From an uncultured Prevotella sp. (GTDB taxonomy: Bacteria > Bacteroidota > Bacteroidia > Bacteroidales > Bacteroidaceae): a stretch of DNA of 64,000 bases. Both the position numbers and the translations under genes were made by a program. The stretch's first letter is position 1. Each line of letters begins with the position of its first letter. Location: positions 117,674-181,673 of the forward strand of contig ONGP01000001.1 in NCBI GenBank assembly GCA_900317405.1, in the 5' to 3' direction. Under the pieces are notes generated by a model. It saw only the letters and a list, made by a program, of their open reading frames with translations, did no database searches and was not told the origin of the DNA. Below are positions 8,409 to 17,454 of the stretch, in pieces.

Positions 8409-10226
8409 TTATCTAACTATAAATTTCTTACCGTTCTGGATATATATCCCTTTACGTTGCGGGGTGTTGACACGACGACCATGCAGGTCGTAGATTACAC
8501 CTGAAGTATGGTCGTCGGCACTTATAATATTGATACCACTTGGATTAGCAGCCTCTGTCTGGTAAGCCCATACAGTAACACCATCTGTTCCATTGGCCTT
8601 ATAAGCCAAACCAGTAAAGGCTATAGTCTTGGTATCTGTTGACTCAAGAGTCTGCTCTACCATCACACCTCTGTAGGCAACGCCGCCAATAACCATATTC
8701 ATATACGATGTGCCTGCGATGACTGCCCATGTACCAGTGACATCGCCGGTAATCTTCTTATCGGCAGTTAGTGTCACCTCAACCGGCTCGGCTGCTTCCT
8801 TCTTCCTATGATCAAGCTTATACTTGTGGAAAAGTAATTTGTAAGTACCTGGAATCTGATCGACGCTCACCTGTTGAGCAGAGGCGATATCAGCACTCTT
8901 CACTTCCTCGCCCGTATACTCGAATGGTGCAGCAACCAACCAACCGTCCTTATTCTGGAACACCTGGTGAACACGCACTTGATGTGACTCGCCCCAGTTC
9001 TGGAAACGGGTATGGTAAACCAGATATGTACGACCGTCTTCGGCGGCAATGATAGAGTTATGGCCCTGCGAACGCTCGCCATAGTTACCCTTAGCCATAT
9101 TGCCCCAGCTGGTATATGCACCGAAGATGTTCACACCACGGTTGCTTACTGCGTTAGGACCGAAATTCAGCTGATAGCTGTTAAACACGGCATTAATATT
9201 GTTGGAGTCAACATAAGGGCCGTCAGGCTTTTCAGAACGGAACACTCGCATCTGATAGCCGCCATTGTTGTAGTCGTTAGCGTTGCCGCCGGCAGCAAGT
9301 CCTCCGTAAGTAACGAAGAGGAAATAGTAGCCACCGATATACTCTATGTAACTTGCCTCGCCCGACACATAATAGCCTCCAGCAATCTTCTTGCCGAAAT
9401 AAGGATCTTGAGTAATGCCATCGCCAGATCCAGTCAGTGTATACTCCACATCATAGTCGCGCAGACCAGTGTTCTCGTCGAGTTCCAGCATCCAGATGCC
9501 ACCACTCCATGAGCCATAGCTCATCCAGAGCTTACCCTCCTCGTCGTAGAACACGCATGGATCGATATTGTTGGGCCAGCGATTGCCCCACTTGTTGCCA
9601 ACATTATAACGATCGGGAAGCGAACTCTGCTCACCAATGACTAGTTCCAAATCAGTATCCTTATAGGATGTGCCACTCTTAAAACCACTAATCACCACAG
9701 GAGCCTGATATTGATAAGGTCCTTCGATGTCATCTGCAGTAAGCAGTACAATACTAGAGAACCAGCCGTCACCATTGACACTCATGTACATGCACCACTT
9801 CTGCATAACAGGGTTCCATATGACATCAGGAGCCCAAAGGTTACCAGAGATATCATAACTGCTGTTGCCACGCTTTGACCATGCCTGAGCATCGAAATAG
9901 GGCAGACTTACCTCTACACCACCCTTCTTCACCTTAGTGACCAGCGGAGTCTTAAAGGCGTTCATGCTGAAGTCGTTGTCGCTTGTGGCTGTCTTCCAGG
10001 GAACACCAGCCAACGTTCCGTTATTTAGTTTTCCCTTCTTTACTTCCTCCCATTTCATCAAGTCGGCGCTCTTGGCCACAGCACGGTGCGAACCGAAGAT
10101 GTAGTAGCACTTGCTGGCGGGGTCGTAAACCACACTTGGGTCATGTACACTGACACGCGTCAGGTTGTAAGCGGCTACCGTAACTGGCAGCAACAAGGAT
10201 ATGATGTAAAGTAATGTTCGTTTCAT
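8409..10226 (-). CDS. GH43 endo-arabinanase-type enzyme with C-terminal sorting-like tail
   Basis: 605 residues with a signal peptide (to about 18). The GH43 domain (about 20-440) has Asp in VSVHDPSVVYDP, Asp in NNIDPCVFYDEEGK and Glu in SGEASYIEYIGGYYFLF. A smaller beta domain follows (about 455-555, IPGTYKLLFHKYKLDH...MNMVIGGVAYRGVMVE), resembling the C-terminal domain of large endo-arabinanases. The end, VIYDLHGRRVNTPQRKGIYI followed by NGKKFIVR, is a Prevotella-type C-terminal tail similar to type A type-IX-secretion sorting signals; the protein at 34336-37800 ends alike. The likely role is cutting arabinan at the cell surface. The gene follows the binding lipoprotein gene after a 78-bp gap containing a strong hairpin. 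Confidence 0.88.
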   Translation of the reverse strand: MKRTLLYIISLLLPVTVAAYNLTRVSVHDPSVVYDPASKCYYIFGSHRAVAKSADLMKWEEVKKGKLNNGTLAGVPWKTATSDNDFSMNAFKTPLVTKVKKGGVEVSLPYFDAQAWSKRGNSSYDISGNLWAPDVIWNPVMQKWCMYMSVNGDGWFSSIVLLTADDIEGPYQYQAPVVISGFKSGTSYKDTDLELVIGEQSSLPDRYNVGNKWGNRWPNNIDPCVFYDEEGKLWMSYGSWSGGIWMLELDENTGLRDYDVEYTLTGSGDGITQDPYFGKKIAGGYYVSGEASYIEYIGGYYFLFVTYGGLAAGGNANDYNNGGYQMRVFRSEKPDGPYVDSNNINAVFNSYQLNFGPNAVSNRGVNIFGAYTSWGNMAKGNYGERSQGHNSIIAAEDGRTYLVYHTRFQNWGESHQVRVHQVFQNKDGWLVAAPFEYTGEEVKSADIASAQQVSVDQIPGTYKLLFHKYKLDHRKKEAAEPVEVTLTADKKITGDVTGTWAVIAGTSYMNMVIGGVAYRGVMVEQTLESTDTKTIAFTGLAYKANGTDGVTVWAYQTEAANPSGINIISADDHTSGVIYDLHGRRVNTPQRKGIYIQNGKKFIVR

Positions 10227-10248
10227 AATCTTCTATTTTGATTATATA

Positions 10249-10279
10249 GAGCCGACTCGGCATTTTGCAGAGCCGGCTC
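10249..10279. terminator. Intra-operon hairpin between the binding-protein and GH43 genes
   Basis: GAGCCGACTC (10249-10258) and GAGCCGGCTC (10270-10279) form a 10-bp stem with one mismatch and an 11-nt loop. On the minus strand it lacks a clean T-tract (TATATAATC follows), so it is more likely a partial terminator or an mRNA 3'-end stabiliser than a full stop. A second small stem (GCTGA/TCAGC, 10288-10302) lies beside it, next to the upstream stop codon. Confidence 0.5.
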
Positions 10280-10304
10280 TTTTCTAGGCTGAGAGAATCA
10301 GCAA

Positions 10305-12212
10305 TTACTCAAATACGATGTGACCACCCTCGATGGTGAAGCGGAAACGGAAGTTGCTACCCTCGATTGGCAGACCGGTGTAGCTTTGATGATAGGTCTC
10401 GCCATCGTTGCCCTCGAATACCATCTTCACGTCGGCTGTAGAGCCATTGTTTGTAACAGATACTGTTACGTAGGCATCGTCAATTGCAGCTAGCCAAGCA
10501 GCCCAGTCGGTCTGACCGCCACTAGGTGTGCAAGCTGCATAGCTGTCGCCCCAGCCGTAATTGTCTGAACGGAGCACAGCATACTCGGTGTTGTCCAGAC
10601 GGGTGAGTACGGTGCAGACTGAGTTCCAGTTATTAGCACCATTTGTGAAATGCTTGAAGCGAACCGAATAGGTCTTTCCTGCAGGTACAGTCCAGTCGGT
10701 AGAGTGAGCAGCCCACCAAGCAGTAGTATTATCCTCCTCACCAACTACGTCATCAAACTCAAGATGACAATTATCAACAGTAAAGCGGAAGTAGAAGTCA
10801 TTTGGATCGACAGTGTTGATACCATTATACTCCTGAGTATAAGTTTCACCATTTGTACCTTCCATTACTGCCTTCACATCGGCTGTACCGTCACCATTAT
10901 TAGTAACATAGGTGGTTACCTTGGCACCATCCATAGCAGCAAGCCATGTAGCCCAGTCGCCCTGAGTACCAACAGGTGTACAAGCGGCATAGCCATCACC
11001 CCAACCATAGTTATCGGCACGTAATACTGCATACTCTGTATTATCAGCTTTGCAGAGAACTACTACGAAGTTGTTCCAGTTATTGGCACCGTTTGAATAG
11101 TTGGTGAAGGTGCTTACGAATGTCTCCTTAGGTCCAACCTTAATATTCTCAGAGTGAGCACCCCACCAAGGTGTTGAGTTATCGGTAGCACCAAGTGAGG
11201 TGTAAATCTTATCTACAACCTGGAATTTAGCGTATGCGATAACAGGGCTAGCAGCCTCGCCTTTGTAGGTCTTGTTGTAGACTGCTATAAGAGTCTTGCT
11301 ACCAAGGCTATACATATCAGGAATAGCCTGGAAGGTAAGATCCTTAGCAGATACCTCCTTTGAAACGCCCTGTTCGAACTGTACTGTAGCTGTGACATTA
11401 GCAAATGCCTCATTAACATCAGTTCCCTGCAGAACCTTCTTGGGCACACCATTCAGAGTCATTGACAGAGGCTGCTTATCCTCCTTAGATGTGAAACCAC
11501 CGATAGGCTCGATAGTTGATCCCAGGAAACTGATATATGATCCCTCTGGTACAAGGAATGCGCGGATAGTACCGTTAGATGCATCAGCATTCAGATTTGC
11601 AAGTGCCGAAGTCTGATTGTAAGTCTTGGTTACAACACCATTGGTCATAGTAACAACCAGTCCGCCGTTAGTACGATCGATGGTAAGAGTAACTTTACCA
11701 CCAAGTTTGTCTACACCTGCATCAGTATCGGTAGCAAACTCGAGGTCACTGCTTGCCAGACTGCGATCGATATAATCGCCCCACTCAGAGTTTCCGCTAG
11801 GCTGGTAGTCATAACGGATAGCACCGTACTCCTTATAGTTGGCAGCACCGCGATCCTCATCATTTGTGATGATCATTGCAAAGTTCTTATAGGTATTTGA
11901 GGCGCTAGGATTGATGTTCAGATTGAACTGAGCAATCCATTTTCCACCCTCTGGTATCTGATAGTACTTAGAGAACTGAGCCCACCATCCGGTAGAGTAA
12001 TCGGTAGCACCAACGGTGTACACATCCTCTTCCATACCTTCGATTACGTCATCGCCCTGGTTCTTAGCCTTTTCGGCTGCAATAGAATCAGCCTTCGACG
12101 ACAACCAATCGGGAGCGTTTATACTGAACAGGTCGCCTCCCTCACAGCTTGTAAGCGACATCAGGCCCAAAGCTGCAGCACAGAAAGCTGTTACTATTTT
12201 ATTGTATTTCAT
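10305..12212 (-). CDS. Surface glycan-binding-type lipoprotein with three related modules
   Basis: 635 residues with lipobox MSLTSC at about residue 23 and EGGD directly after it, an acidic start typical of surface-exposed lipoproteins. An N-terminal module (about 68-240) begins with ATDYSTGWWAQFS. A Big-like spacer follows (about 260-335). Two further modules at about 341-491 and 492-635 are clearly duplicated: both contain WW.AHS, NGANNWN, NTEYAVLR.DNYGWGD.YAACTP and DWA.WLAA. The conserved Trp/Tyr-rich segments suggest a sugar-binding face, though no known CBM family could be named. The gene follows susC and susD directly, the place of the surface glycan-binding protein in PULs. The binding role is inferred. 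Confidence 0.8.
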   Translation of the reverse strand: MKYNKIVTAFCAAALGLMSLTSCEGGDLFSINAPDWLSSKADSIAAEKAKNQGDDVIEGMEEDVYTVGATDYSTGWWAQFSKYYQIPEGGKWIAQFNLNINPSASNTYKNFAMIITNDEDRGAANYKEYGAIRYDYQPSGNSEWGDYIDRSLASSDLEFATDTDAGVDKLGGKVTLTIDRTNGGLVVTMTNGVVTKTYNQTSALANLNADASNGTIRAFLVPEGSYISFLGSTIEPIGGFTSKEDKQPLSMTLNGVPKKVLQGTDVNEAFANVTATVQFEQGVSKEVSAKDLTFQAIPDMYSLGSKTLIAVYNKTYKGEAASPVIAYAKFQVVDKIYTSLGATDNSTPWWGAHSENIKVGPKETFVSTFTNYSNGANNWNNFVVVLCKADNTEYAVLRADNYGWGDGYAACTPVGTQGDWATWLAAMDGAKVTTYVTNNGDGTADVKAVMEGTNGETYTQEYNGINTVDPNDFYFRFTVDNCHLEFDDVVGEEDNTTAWWAAHSTDWTVPAGKTYSVRFKHFTNGANNWNSVCTVLTRLDNTEYAVLRSDNYGWGDSYAACTPSGGQTDWAAWLAAIDDAYVTVSVTNNGSTADVKMVFEGNDGETYHQSYTGLPIEGSNFRFRFTIEGGHIVFE

Positions 12213-12258
12213 AATCTTACAATTCTTATTTCTTAAACCTTAATTCTTACTTTATCAC

Positions 12259-14004
12259 TTAGAGTTTTACGACTGGGTGAACAGGACCGTAAAGCTTGTC
12301 AGCATTACTCTCGCTCTTGTTTGCAGAGTTGCCATCCAAATTGGGGTTGTCATTAAGTGTTCCCTGATAGATTGGGAAGAACTCGTGACCCTGAATCCAA
12401 CTGTCGTATGAACTCTTGAGTTCTGGATCTGATCCTACCTCAGAGTAACTTACAGACTCCTTAACACGAGTCTTGTCATTAGTACGACGGAATGTACCGT
12501 GCTCCTTGATCTGCTGCAAACGATCAGCGCTGTAGAAGAATCCCCAGCGTACGAGGTCGAAACCACGACCGAACTCGCAACCGAACTCCTTTGGACGCTC
12601 TACGTTAGCAATCTGCTCGAAGAGTTTATCTGCATTACCAGCAAAGTCAGCCAACTTAAGATCGGCCAAACCGGCACGGTTACGAACCTGATTGATCCAG
12701 TCGATAGCCTGCTGTGTAGGACCGTTAACCTCGTTCTCGCACTCAGCAGCGCGGAGCAGAACGTCAGAATAACGCATCATACGAAGGTTGATACCGCAGT
12801 GCAGACCTGTTACTACCTTGTCGTAGAGCCCTGTACGGAGGTTGGTATTCTTTGCTATTGGCAGTCCACCGTAGTTGTTGTTTGTTACTACAGGAGCATC
12901 AGCAGTCATAGGAACAGTGTAGCAAACGTTGCCATACTCGAATCCTTCCCACTCAGGCTCGTATGTACCGATGGTCCAGTAGAGACGTGGATCGAGTGTT
13001 CCGCTAGTGGTCTTCTCTGCCTTAAACAGTTGATAGAGCCAGGGAGATGCTGACAGGTCAGCCCATCCACCCATATCGCCAGGACCATAGTTACTCTCGA
13101 TAGCATGTCCCTGAGTAGCGTTAGGACTGGTGTTTACTGGTGTCCACTCATCGTCGGTACCCTGTGAACCATAGTCCAGGTACTGAACCTCGAACAGGCT
13201 CTCTGCGTTGTTCTCGTAAGCAGAACCCTCACGGAAGTTGTCGCCATAGTTAGCCATCAGCTTATATGTGCCATACTTTCCACCGATGATATCCTTAAGT
13301 ACGGTGAGAGCCTCGCTGTACTTATGACGCATCATCAGAGCACGGGCATAGTAACCTGCTGCGGCACCACATGTGGCACGGCCCTTTTCCCACTGGCCAC
13401 CGGCATCGCGGCTAGGCAGCAGAGTCATTGCCTCGGCAAAGTCCTTCTCTACCTGATCCCAAGCCTCATCGTAGGTGCTGTTAGTACCATAGAGACCGTC
13501 GAGTGTAGAATATGTATTGTAGTCTGTAATCAGAATTGGGTTCTGATAGTAACCAGTAAGGTTATAGTATGCCAGACCGCGCAGGAACAGCATCTGTCCC
13601 TTAATGCGTTTCATTGTCTCAGAAAGCGCAGAATTATCTTCGCCGCAACGTGAGATAGTGTAGTTACATACGTTGATGGTGTAATACCAGTCGCGCCATG
13701 ACCACTGACCGATCTCATCGGTGAAAGGTGCATTAAGATCATCGAAAGGCATATACCATACCTGAGATGAGTTCCACACCTCATCACCGCGACATACATC
13801 GAGGGTATAGCCTACACGGGCATAGGTTCCCTCCATACGGATGTGGTTGTATGCAGCAATCACATTCTCCTCTAATGACTCGACATCATTGCCGAATGTG
13901 GCTGTGGTCTGCTGGTTGGGATTTGACACATCCAACTTGCTGTCGCACGAAGTGAGCGCACCAAGACCAACCAGTACAGCCAATGAAATTTTATGTAGTT
14001 TCAT
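12259..14004 (-). CDS. susD: SusD/RagB family surface glycan-binding lipoprotein (second pair)
   Basis: 581 residues with lipobox GALTSC at about residue 20. SusD/RagB hallmarks are the helical segment with RIKGQMLFLRGLAYYNLTGY (about 145-165) and the C-terminal ...QAIDWINQVRNRAGLADL... followed by ERPKEFGCEFGRGFDLVRWG. It lies 43 bp behind susC (14048-17263) and 46 bp ahead of the binding-lipoprotein gene. It differs strongly from the SusD at 522-2090, so the two pairs are probably specialised for different oligosaccharides or chain lengths. Confidence 0.95.
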   Translation of the reverse strand: MKLHKISLAVLVGLGALTSCDSKLDVSNPNQQTTATFGNDVESLEENVIAAYNHIRMEGTYARVGYTLDVCRGDEVWNSSQVWYMPFDDLNAPFTDEIGQWSWRDWYYTINVCNYTISRCGEDNSALSETMKRIKGQMLFLRGLAYYNLTGYYQNPILITDYNTYSTLDGLYGTNSTYDEAWDQVEKDFAEAMTLLPSRDAGGQWEKGRATCGAAAGYYARALMMRHKYSEALTVLKDIIGGKYGTYKLMANYGDNFREGSAYENNAESLFEVQYLDYGSQGTDDEWTPVNTSPNATQGHAIESNYGPGDMGGWADLSASPWLYQLFKAEKTTSGTLDPRLYWTIGTYEPEWEGFEYGNVCYTVPMTADAPVVTNNNYGGLPIAKNTNLRTGLYDKVVTGLHCGINLRMMRYSDVLLRAAECENEVNGPTQQAIDWINQVRNRAGLADLKLADFAGNADKLFEQIANVERPKEFGCEFGRGFDLVRWGFFYSADRLQQIKEHGTFRRTNDKTRVKESVSYSEVGSDPELKSSYDSWIQGHEFFPIYQGTLNDNPNLDGNSANKSESNADKLYGPVHPVVKL

Positions 14005-14047
14005 ATTCTTAATCCTTTATTCTTAGTTATATATACTATTCATCACT

Positions 14048-17000
14048 TTAGAATGTGAAGTTCAGACCAGCCATAAAGCTTCTAGCTGTTGGGTATGAGC
14101 AGTAGTTGTAGCCTGGAGTGAATGTACCGCCGGCATAGTCAACATTATAACCCTTGTAGCCTGTGAATGTAAAGAGGTTCTGAGCCGACACATAGAGGCG
14201 TACACCTGTTACATAGTCGGCAAACCACTTATTAGGCAGGTTGCAACCAAGCTCTACATTGGCAATCTTCCAGTATGCAGCATTCTGAATCTGACGGCTG
14301 CAGAACAGGTCATTCCAAGCCAATGTAGCACTGTTAGAAAGGTAAGTGCGGGGGATATTTGATACATATGTGCCACCATCCCACTGGTTAGCGGCAAGTA
14401 TATCAACGCTCTTATTGCCATAGCCGTAGCTAGAGTTCAGCGTGTTGTACAGGTAGTCACTTACATGATAGCCTAGTGCACCATATGTAGAGATGCTCAG
14501 ATCAAAGATTTTGTACTCCAGATGTGCGCTAAGACCGAAGTTAACCTTTGGCAGACCGCTTCCCAGAACCGTCTGGTCGTCAGCATTGATCTGTCCATCA
14601 CCATTAATGTCACGGTAGTAGCAGTCACCTACATGGGCTCCGGGCTGATACTCGTCAAGACCATTAGCCTGTGCGATAGCATTCAACTCATCGAGCTGCT
14701 GCTGAGTGCGGATAATGCCCTGATAGTCCCAACCATAGAACTTACCAACTTCCTGACCAACCTCAGTGATATATGAACCAGTGATGTACTTCTCGGTACC
14801 GAATCCGAGTGAAGTAACCTTGTTCTTTAGTGTGCTCAAGTTAGCACTGATCTCGTGCTTCAGAGCGTGGTCGCGGTTGCGATATGTGAGTGAGAACTCA
14901 AATCCGCTGTTCTCCATTGATGCGGCGTTCATGGTAACAGATGTGTTAGCCACACCAGCATTGGCAGGAACAGGTACGTTGTAGAGCAGATCCTCTGACT
15001 TATTCTTATACCACTCGGCTGTGAACTCTATGCGGTTGTTGAAGAATGCCAGATCAAGACCTACGTTCATAGTCTTTCTCTTCTCCCAAGTAAGGTTCTC
15101 GTTTACGAATGTAGAAACGGCAGAACCAGTGATTGGCTGGTTGCCGAAGCTATAGGTCATGTTGTTACGAGCCATTGTAGCCTCGGTAGCATAGTCGCCT
15201 ACGGCAGCCTCATAACCCAACTCACCATAACTGGCGCGGAGCTTGAACATATTTACGATATCACGATCGATGGGGAAGAACTTCTCCTTATCGAAGCGCC
15301 ATCCCAGAGATACTGATGTGAAAGTATCCCAACGGATGTCCTTTGACAGACGAGAGCTACCGTCGCGACGTACGATACCAGATATGAGGTACTTACCATC
15401 GAAGTCGTAGTTAAGACGAGCCAGGTAAGAAGCAAGGGTGTGCTTATATTCATAACTGTCAGCGCTCCATGATGTAGCATTCTGCAACTGCAAGAAGTAA
15501 GGCTGCGACAGGTTTACACCTGTAGCCGACATAGTCTGAGTATTTTCTTCCTGATATGTCTGACCTGCAACCAGGTTTACGTGGTGCAGTCCCATTGTGC
15601 CGTCCCATGTAAGGGTATTCTCGATCAATGCATCGGTATACTTGCGGTGAGCCTTTGTCAGTCGCTCGTTCTCCTTAGCCAGATATACACGGTTACTCTG
15701 AATCCACGCAGGGATCCATGTCTTGTCGTTGCAAGATGTTGTGCTATAAGAAAGATTGATCTTATAAGTCAACTGGTGGTTCTTGCTCTTTATACCTATC
15801 ATATTAAGAAGGTCAACATCAGCAGATGCCGTACCTACAAAACGGTCAACGATAGTGTTACGAGTAAGCATCTTATTAATAAGCAGAGGGTTCATGGCCG
15901 AGATATCACCATGTACTGTATCGTAGTAAACACCAAAACCATAAGCATCGTACTTATAGGCGCTGGCAGAGCCTACCACATCATCGAGCACCCATGTAGA
16001 TGGGTCGTAAGCCTTGATAGTTGGCTGCATATTGAGTACACCGCCAAGCACATTACCCAGGTTACCATACAGACCCTGTACGTACTCATTGGCATTAGAT
16101 ACAGCCAGATTGTCCTGATCTGAATGAGAATAAACCAGACTAGTGCGGAACTTAACGAACTTAGTGTCCATAGTGTTGTTTACACGTGCAGTGTAACGCT
16201 CAAAGTTAGGACCAGCACCCTCGAGGGTTCCCTTCTGATTATAGTAATCAAGACTAATATTATATGTATTATTCTGTCCACCACCGCTCAGGTTTACACT
16301 GTGGTTCTGGCGGATACCAGTCTTAAAGGCCTCACTGAGCCAATCGGTATCGGTATTATCGCGGAAGTGGTACTTACCGTCGGCCCCAAGGCTGTAACCG
16401 CCGGGAAGAAGAACTCCAGCATTGTCGGCAGCGACACCAAGATACTGACTATACTGATCAGCATTTGTCAGATCATAAACACCCTTCTGAATCTTATCAA
16501 TACCGAAGTAGCCCTTATAGTCAACCTTGAGTGGCTGCTCCTTCTTACCACCCTTTGTGGTGATGATAACCACACCGTTTGCAGCACGGCTACCATAGAT
16601 GGCGCCTGCCGAAGCATCTTTCAACACCTGGATGGTCTCGATATCGTTTGGAGAGAAGTCGCGGATACTAGTACCTACTGGTACACCATCGACTACATAC
16701 AAAGGTGCTGTACTGCCGAAGCTACCGATACCACGGATACGTACCGTTGGATCGGCACCTGGCTGACCGTCAGAGGTAATCTGTACACCAGCAACCTTAC
16801 CTTCGAGCATAGAAGAAATGTTTGAGTGTGAAACGCGCTTCAGTTCGTCAGCATTAACGATAGATACAGAACCAGTAAGGTCGGCCTTCTTCTGAACACC
16901 ATAACCTACTACTACCACCTGGTCGAGCATCATAGCGTCTGACTCCATCTCGATCTTTTCAATAATCGCGCGTCCGCGTACAGCTATTTCGCGATCCTTG

Positions 17001-17263
17001 TAACCTACGTAGCTTACTACGAGAGTTCCGTTTGAGGGGGCATCGATTGTGAACTTACCATCAAAGTCGGTGATAACACCTGTCTGGGCGCCTTTCAACT
17101 TAATAGTAGCTCCAATGAGCGGTTCTCCCTCTTGGTCTACAACCTGGCCGCTAACCTTAATGGTCTGCTGTGCCACTAATGCCATTGCAGGAACAGGATA
17201 GGCCGACAGACCTCCCAGTGCGCCAAACATCAGCATTGCAGAGAATAATACTTGTTTTCTCAT
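14048..17263 (-). CDS. susC: SusC/RagA TonB-dependent oligosaccharide transporter (second pair)
   Basis: 1071 residues from the chosen ATG at 17263, which begins MRKQVLFSAMLMFGALGGLS, a good signal peptide. The same frame is open up to 17413, but that extension (rich in Cys-Pro-Pro) would run through the candidate promoter and operator repeats and is rejected. Domains: carboxypeptidase-regulatory-like (VSGQVVDQEGEPLIGATIKL, about 40-120), plug (VRIRGIGSFGSTAPLYVVDG, SAGAIYGSRAANGVVIITTKGG) and barrel ending RSFMAGLNFTF. The gene should head the operon susC-susD-binding lipoprotein-GH43-GH43-GH43. Likely activated by the sensor/AraC protein encoded just upstream (17450-20371). Confidence 0.95.
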   Translation of the reverse strand: MRKQVLFSAMLMFGALGGLSAYPVPAMALVAQQTIKVSGQVVDQEGEPLIGATIKLKGAQTGVITDFDGKFTIDAPSNGTLVVSYVGYKDREIAVRGRAIIEKIEMESDAMMLDQVVVVGYGVQKKADLTGSVSIVNADELKRVSHSNISSMLEGKVAGVQITSDGQPGADPTVRIRGIGSFGSTAPLYVVDGVPVGTSIRDFSPNDIETIQVLKDASAGAIYGSRAANGVVIITTKGGKKEQPLKVDYKGYFGIDKIQKGVYDLTNADQYSQYLGVAADNAGVLLPGGYSLGADGKYHFRDNTDTDWLSEAFKTGIRQNHSVNLSGGGQNNTYNISLDYYNQKGTLEGAGPNFERYTARVNNTMDTKFVKFRTSLVYSHSDQDNLAVSNANEYVQGLYGNLGNVLGGVLNMQPTIKAYDPSTWVLDDVVGSASAYKYDAYGFGVYYDTVHGDISAMNPLLINKMLTRNTIVDRFVGTASADVDLLNMIGIKSKNHQLTYKINLSYSTTSCNDKTWIPAWIQSNRVYLAKENERLTKAHRKYTDALIENTLTWDGTMGLHHVNLVAGQTYQEENTQTMSATGVNLSQPYFLQLQNATSWSADSYEYKHTLASYLARLNYDFDGKYLISGIVRRDGSSRLSKDIRWDTFTSVSLGWRFDKEKFFPIDRDIVNMFKLRASYGELGYEAAVGDYATEATMARNNMTYSFGNQPITGSAVSTFVNENLTWEKRKTMNVGLDLAFFNNRIEFTAEWYKNKSEDLLYNVPVPANAGVANTSVTMNAASMENSGFEFSLTYRNRDHALKHEISANLSTLKNKVTSLGFGTEKYITGSYITEVGQEVGKFYGWDYQGIIRTQQQLDELNAIAQANGLDEYQPGAHVGDCYYRDINGDGQINADDQTVLGSGLPKVNFGLSAHLEYKIFDLSISTYGALGYHVSDYLYNTLNSSYGYGNKSVDILAANQWDGGTYVSNIPRTYLSNSATLAWNDLFCSRQIQNAAYWKIANVELGCNLPNKWFADYVTGVRLYVSAQNLFTFTGYKGYNVDYAGGTFTPGYNYCSYPTARSFMAGLNFTF

Positions 17264-17330
17264 TGTTAATTGTTTTAAGTTTTGAATTAATTTAATTAGT
17301 TGAATTTTCAAAATCTGCGGCAAAGATAGA

Positions 17331-17338
17331 TATATTAC
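17331..17338 (-). promoter_or_regulatory. Candidate promoter (-7 box) of susC, second pair
   Basis: The minus strand reads TATCTTTG followed by CCGC, a match to TAnnTTTG, 68 bp before the chosen susC start. The nearer operator-like repeat (17348-17363) covers the region where the -33 box would be. Confidence 0.6.
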
Positions 17339-17347
17339 ATGCATTGG

Positions 17348-17396
17348 AGGTGGACAAAACGATTTATTAGGTGGACAAAATGATTTTTGTCCTCCA
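17348..17396 (-). promoter_or_regulatory. AraC-type direct-repeat operator before susC (second pair)
   Basis: On the plus strand AGGTGGACAAAAC/TGAT occurs at 17348-17363 and 17369-17384, exactly 21 bp (two helical turns) apart, differing at one base. A related inverted copy (ATTTTTGTCCTCCA, 17383-17396) abuts them. Head-to-tail sites at two-turn spacing next to the -33 region are typical for AraC-family activators. The regulator gene ending at 17450 has an AraC DNA-binding domain and is the best candidate. Confidence 0.6.
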
Positions 17397-17415
17397 GGGT
17401 GCTTATTTTCCACTT

Positions 17416-17454
17416 CTTGAGATATATCAAGAGTATATCTTGAGGTAAATCAAG
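17416..17454. repeat. Pair of CTTGA-N6-TCAAG inverted repeats
   Basis: CTTGAGATATATCAAG (17416-17431) and CTTGAGGTAAATCAAG (17439-17454) are two 16-bp units with the same 5-bp arms, 23 bp apart. The second overlaps the last codons of the regulator gene. They lie upstream of the AraC-type repeats in front of susC. Function unknown; a second regulatory site is possible. Confidence 0.5.

Noticed and set aside
17264-17413. N-terminal extension of the second SusC (150 bp, 50 codons)
   Set aside because: It lies upstream of a good signal-peptide start and overlaps the candidate promoter and direct repeats; the Cys/Pro-rich sequence is an artefact of the operator.
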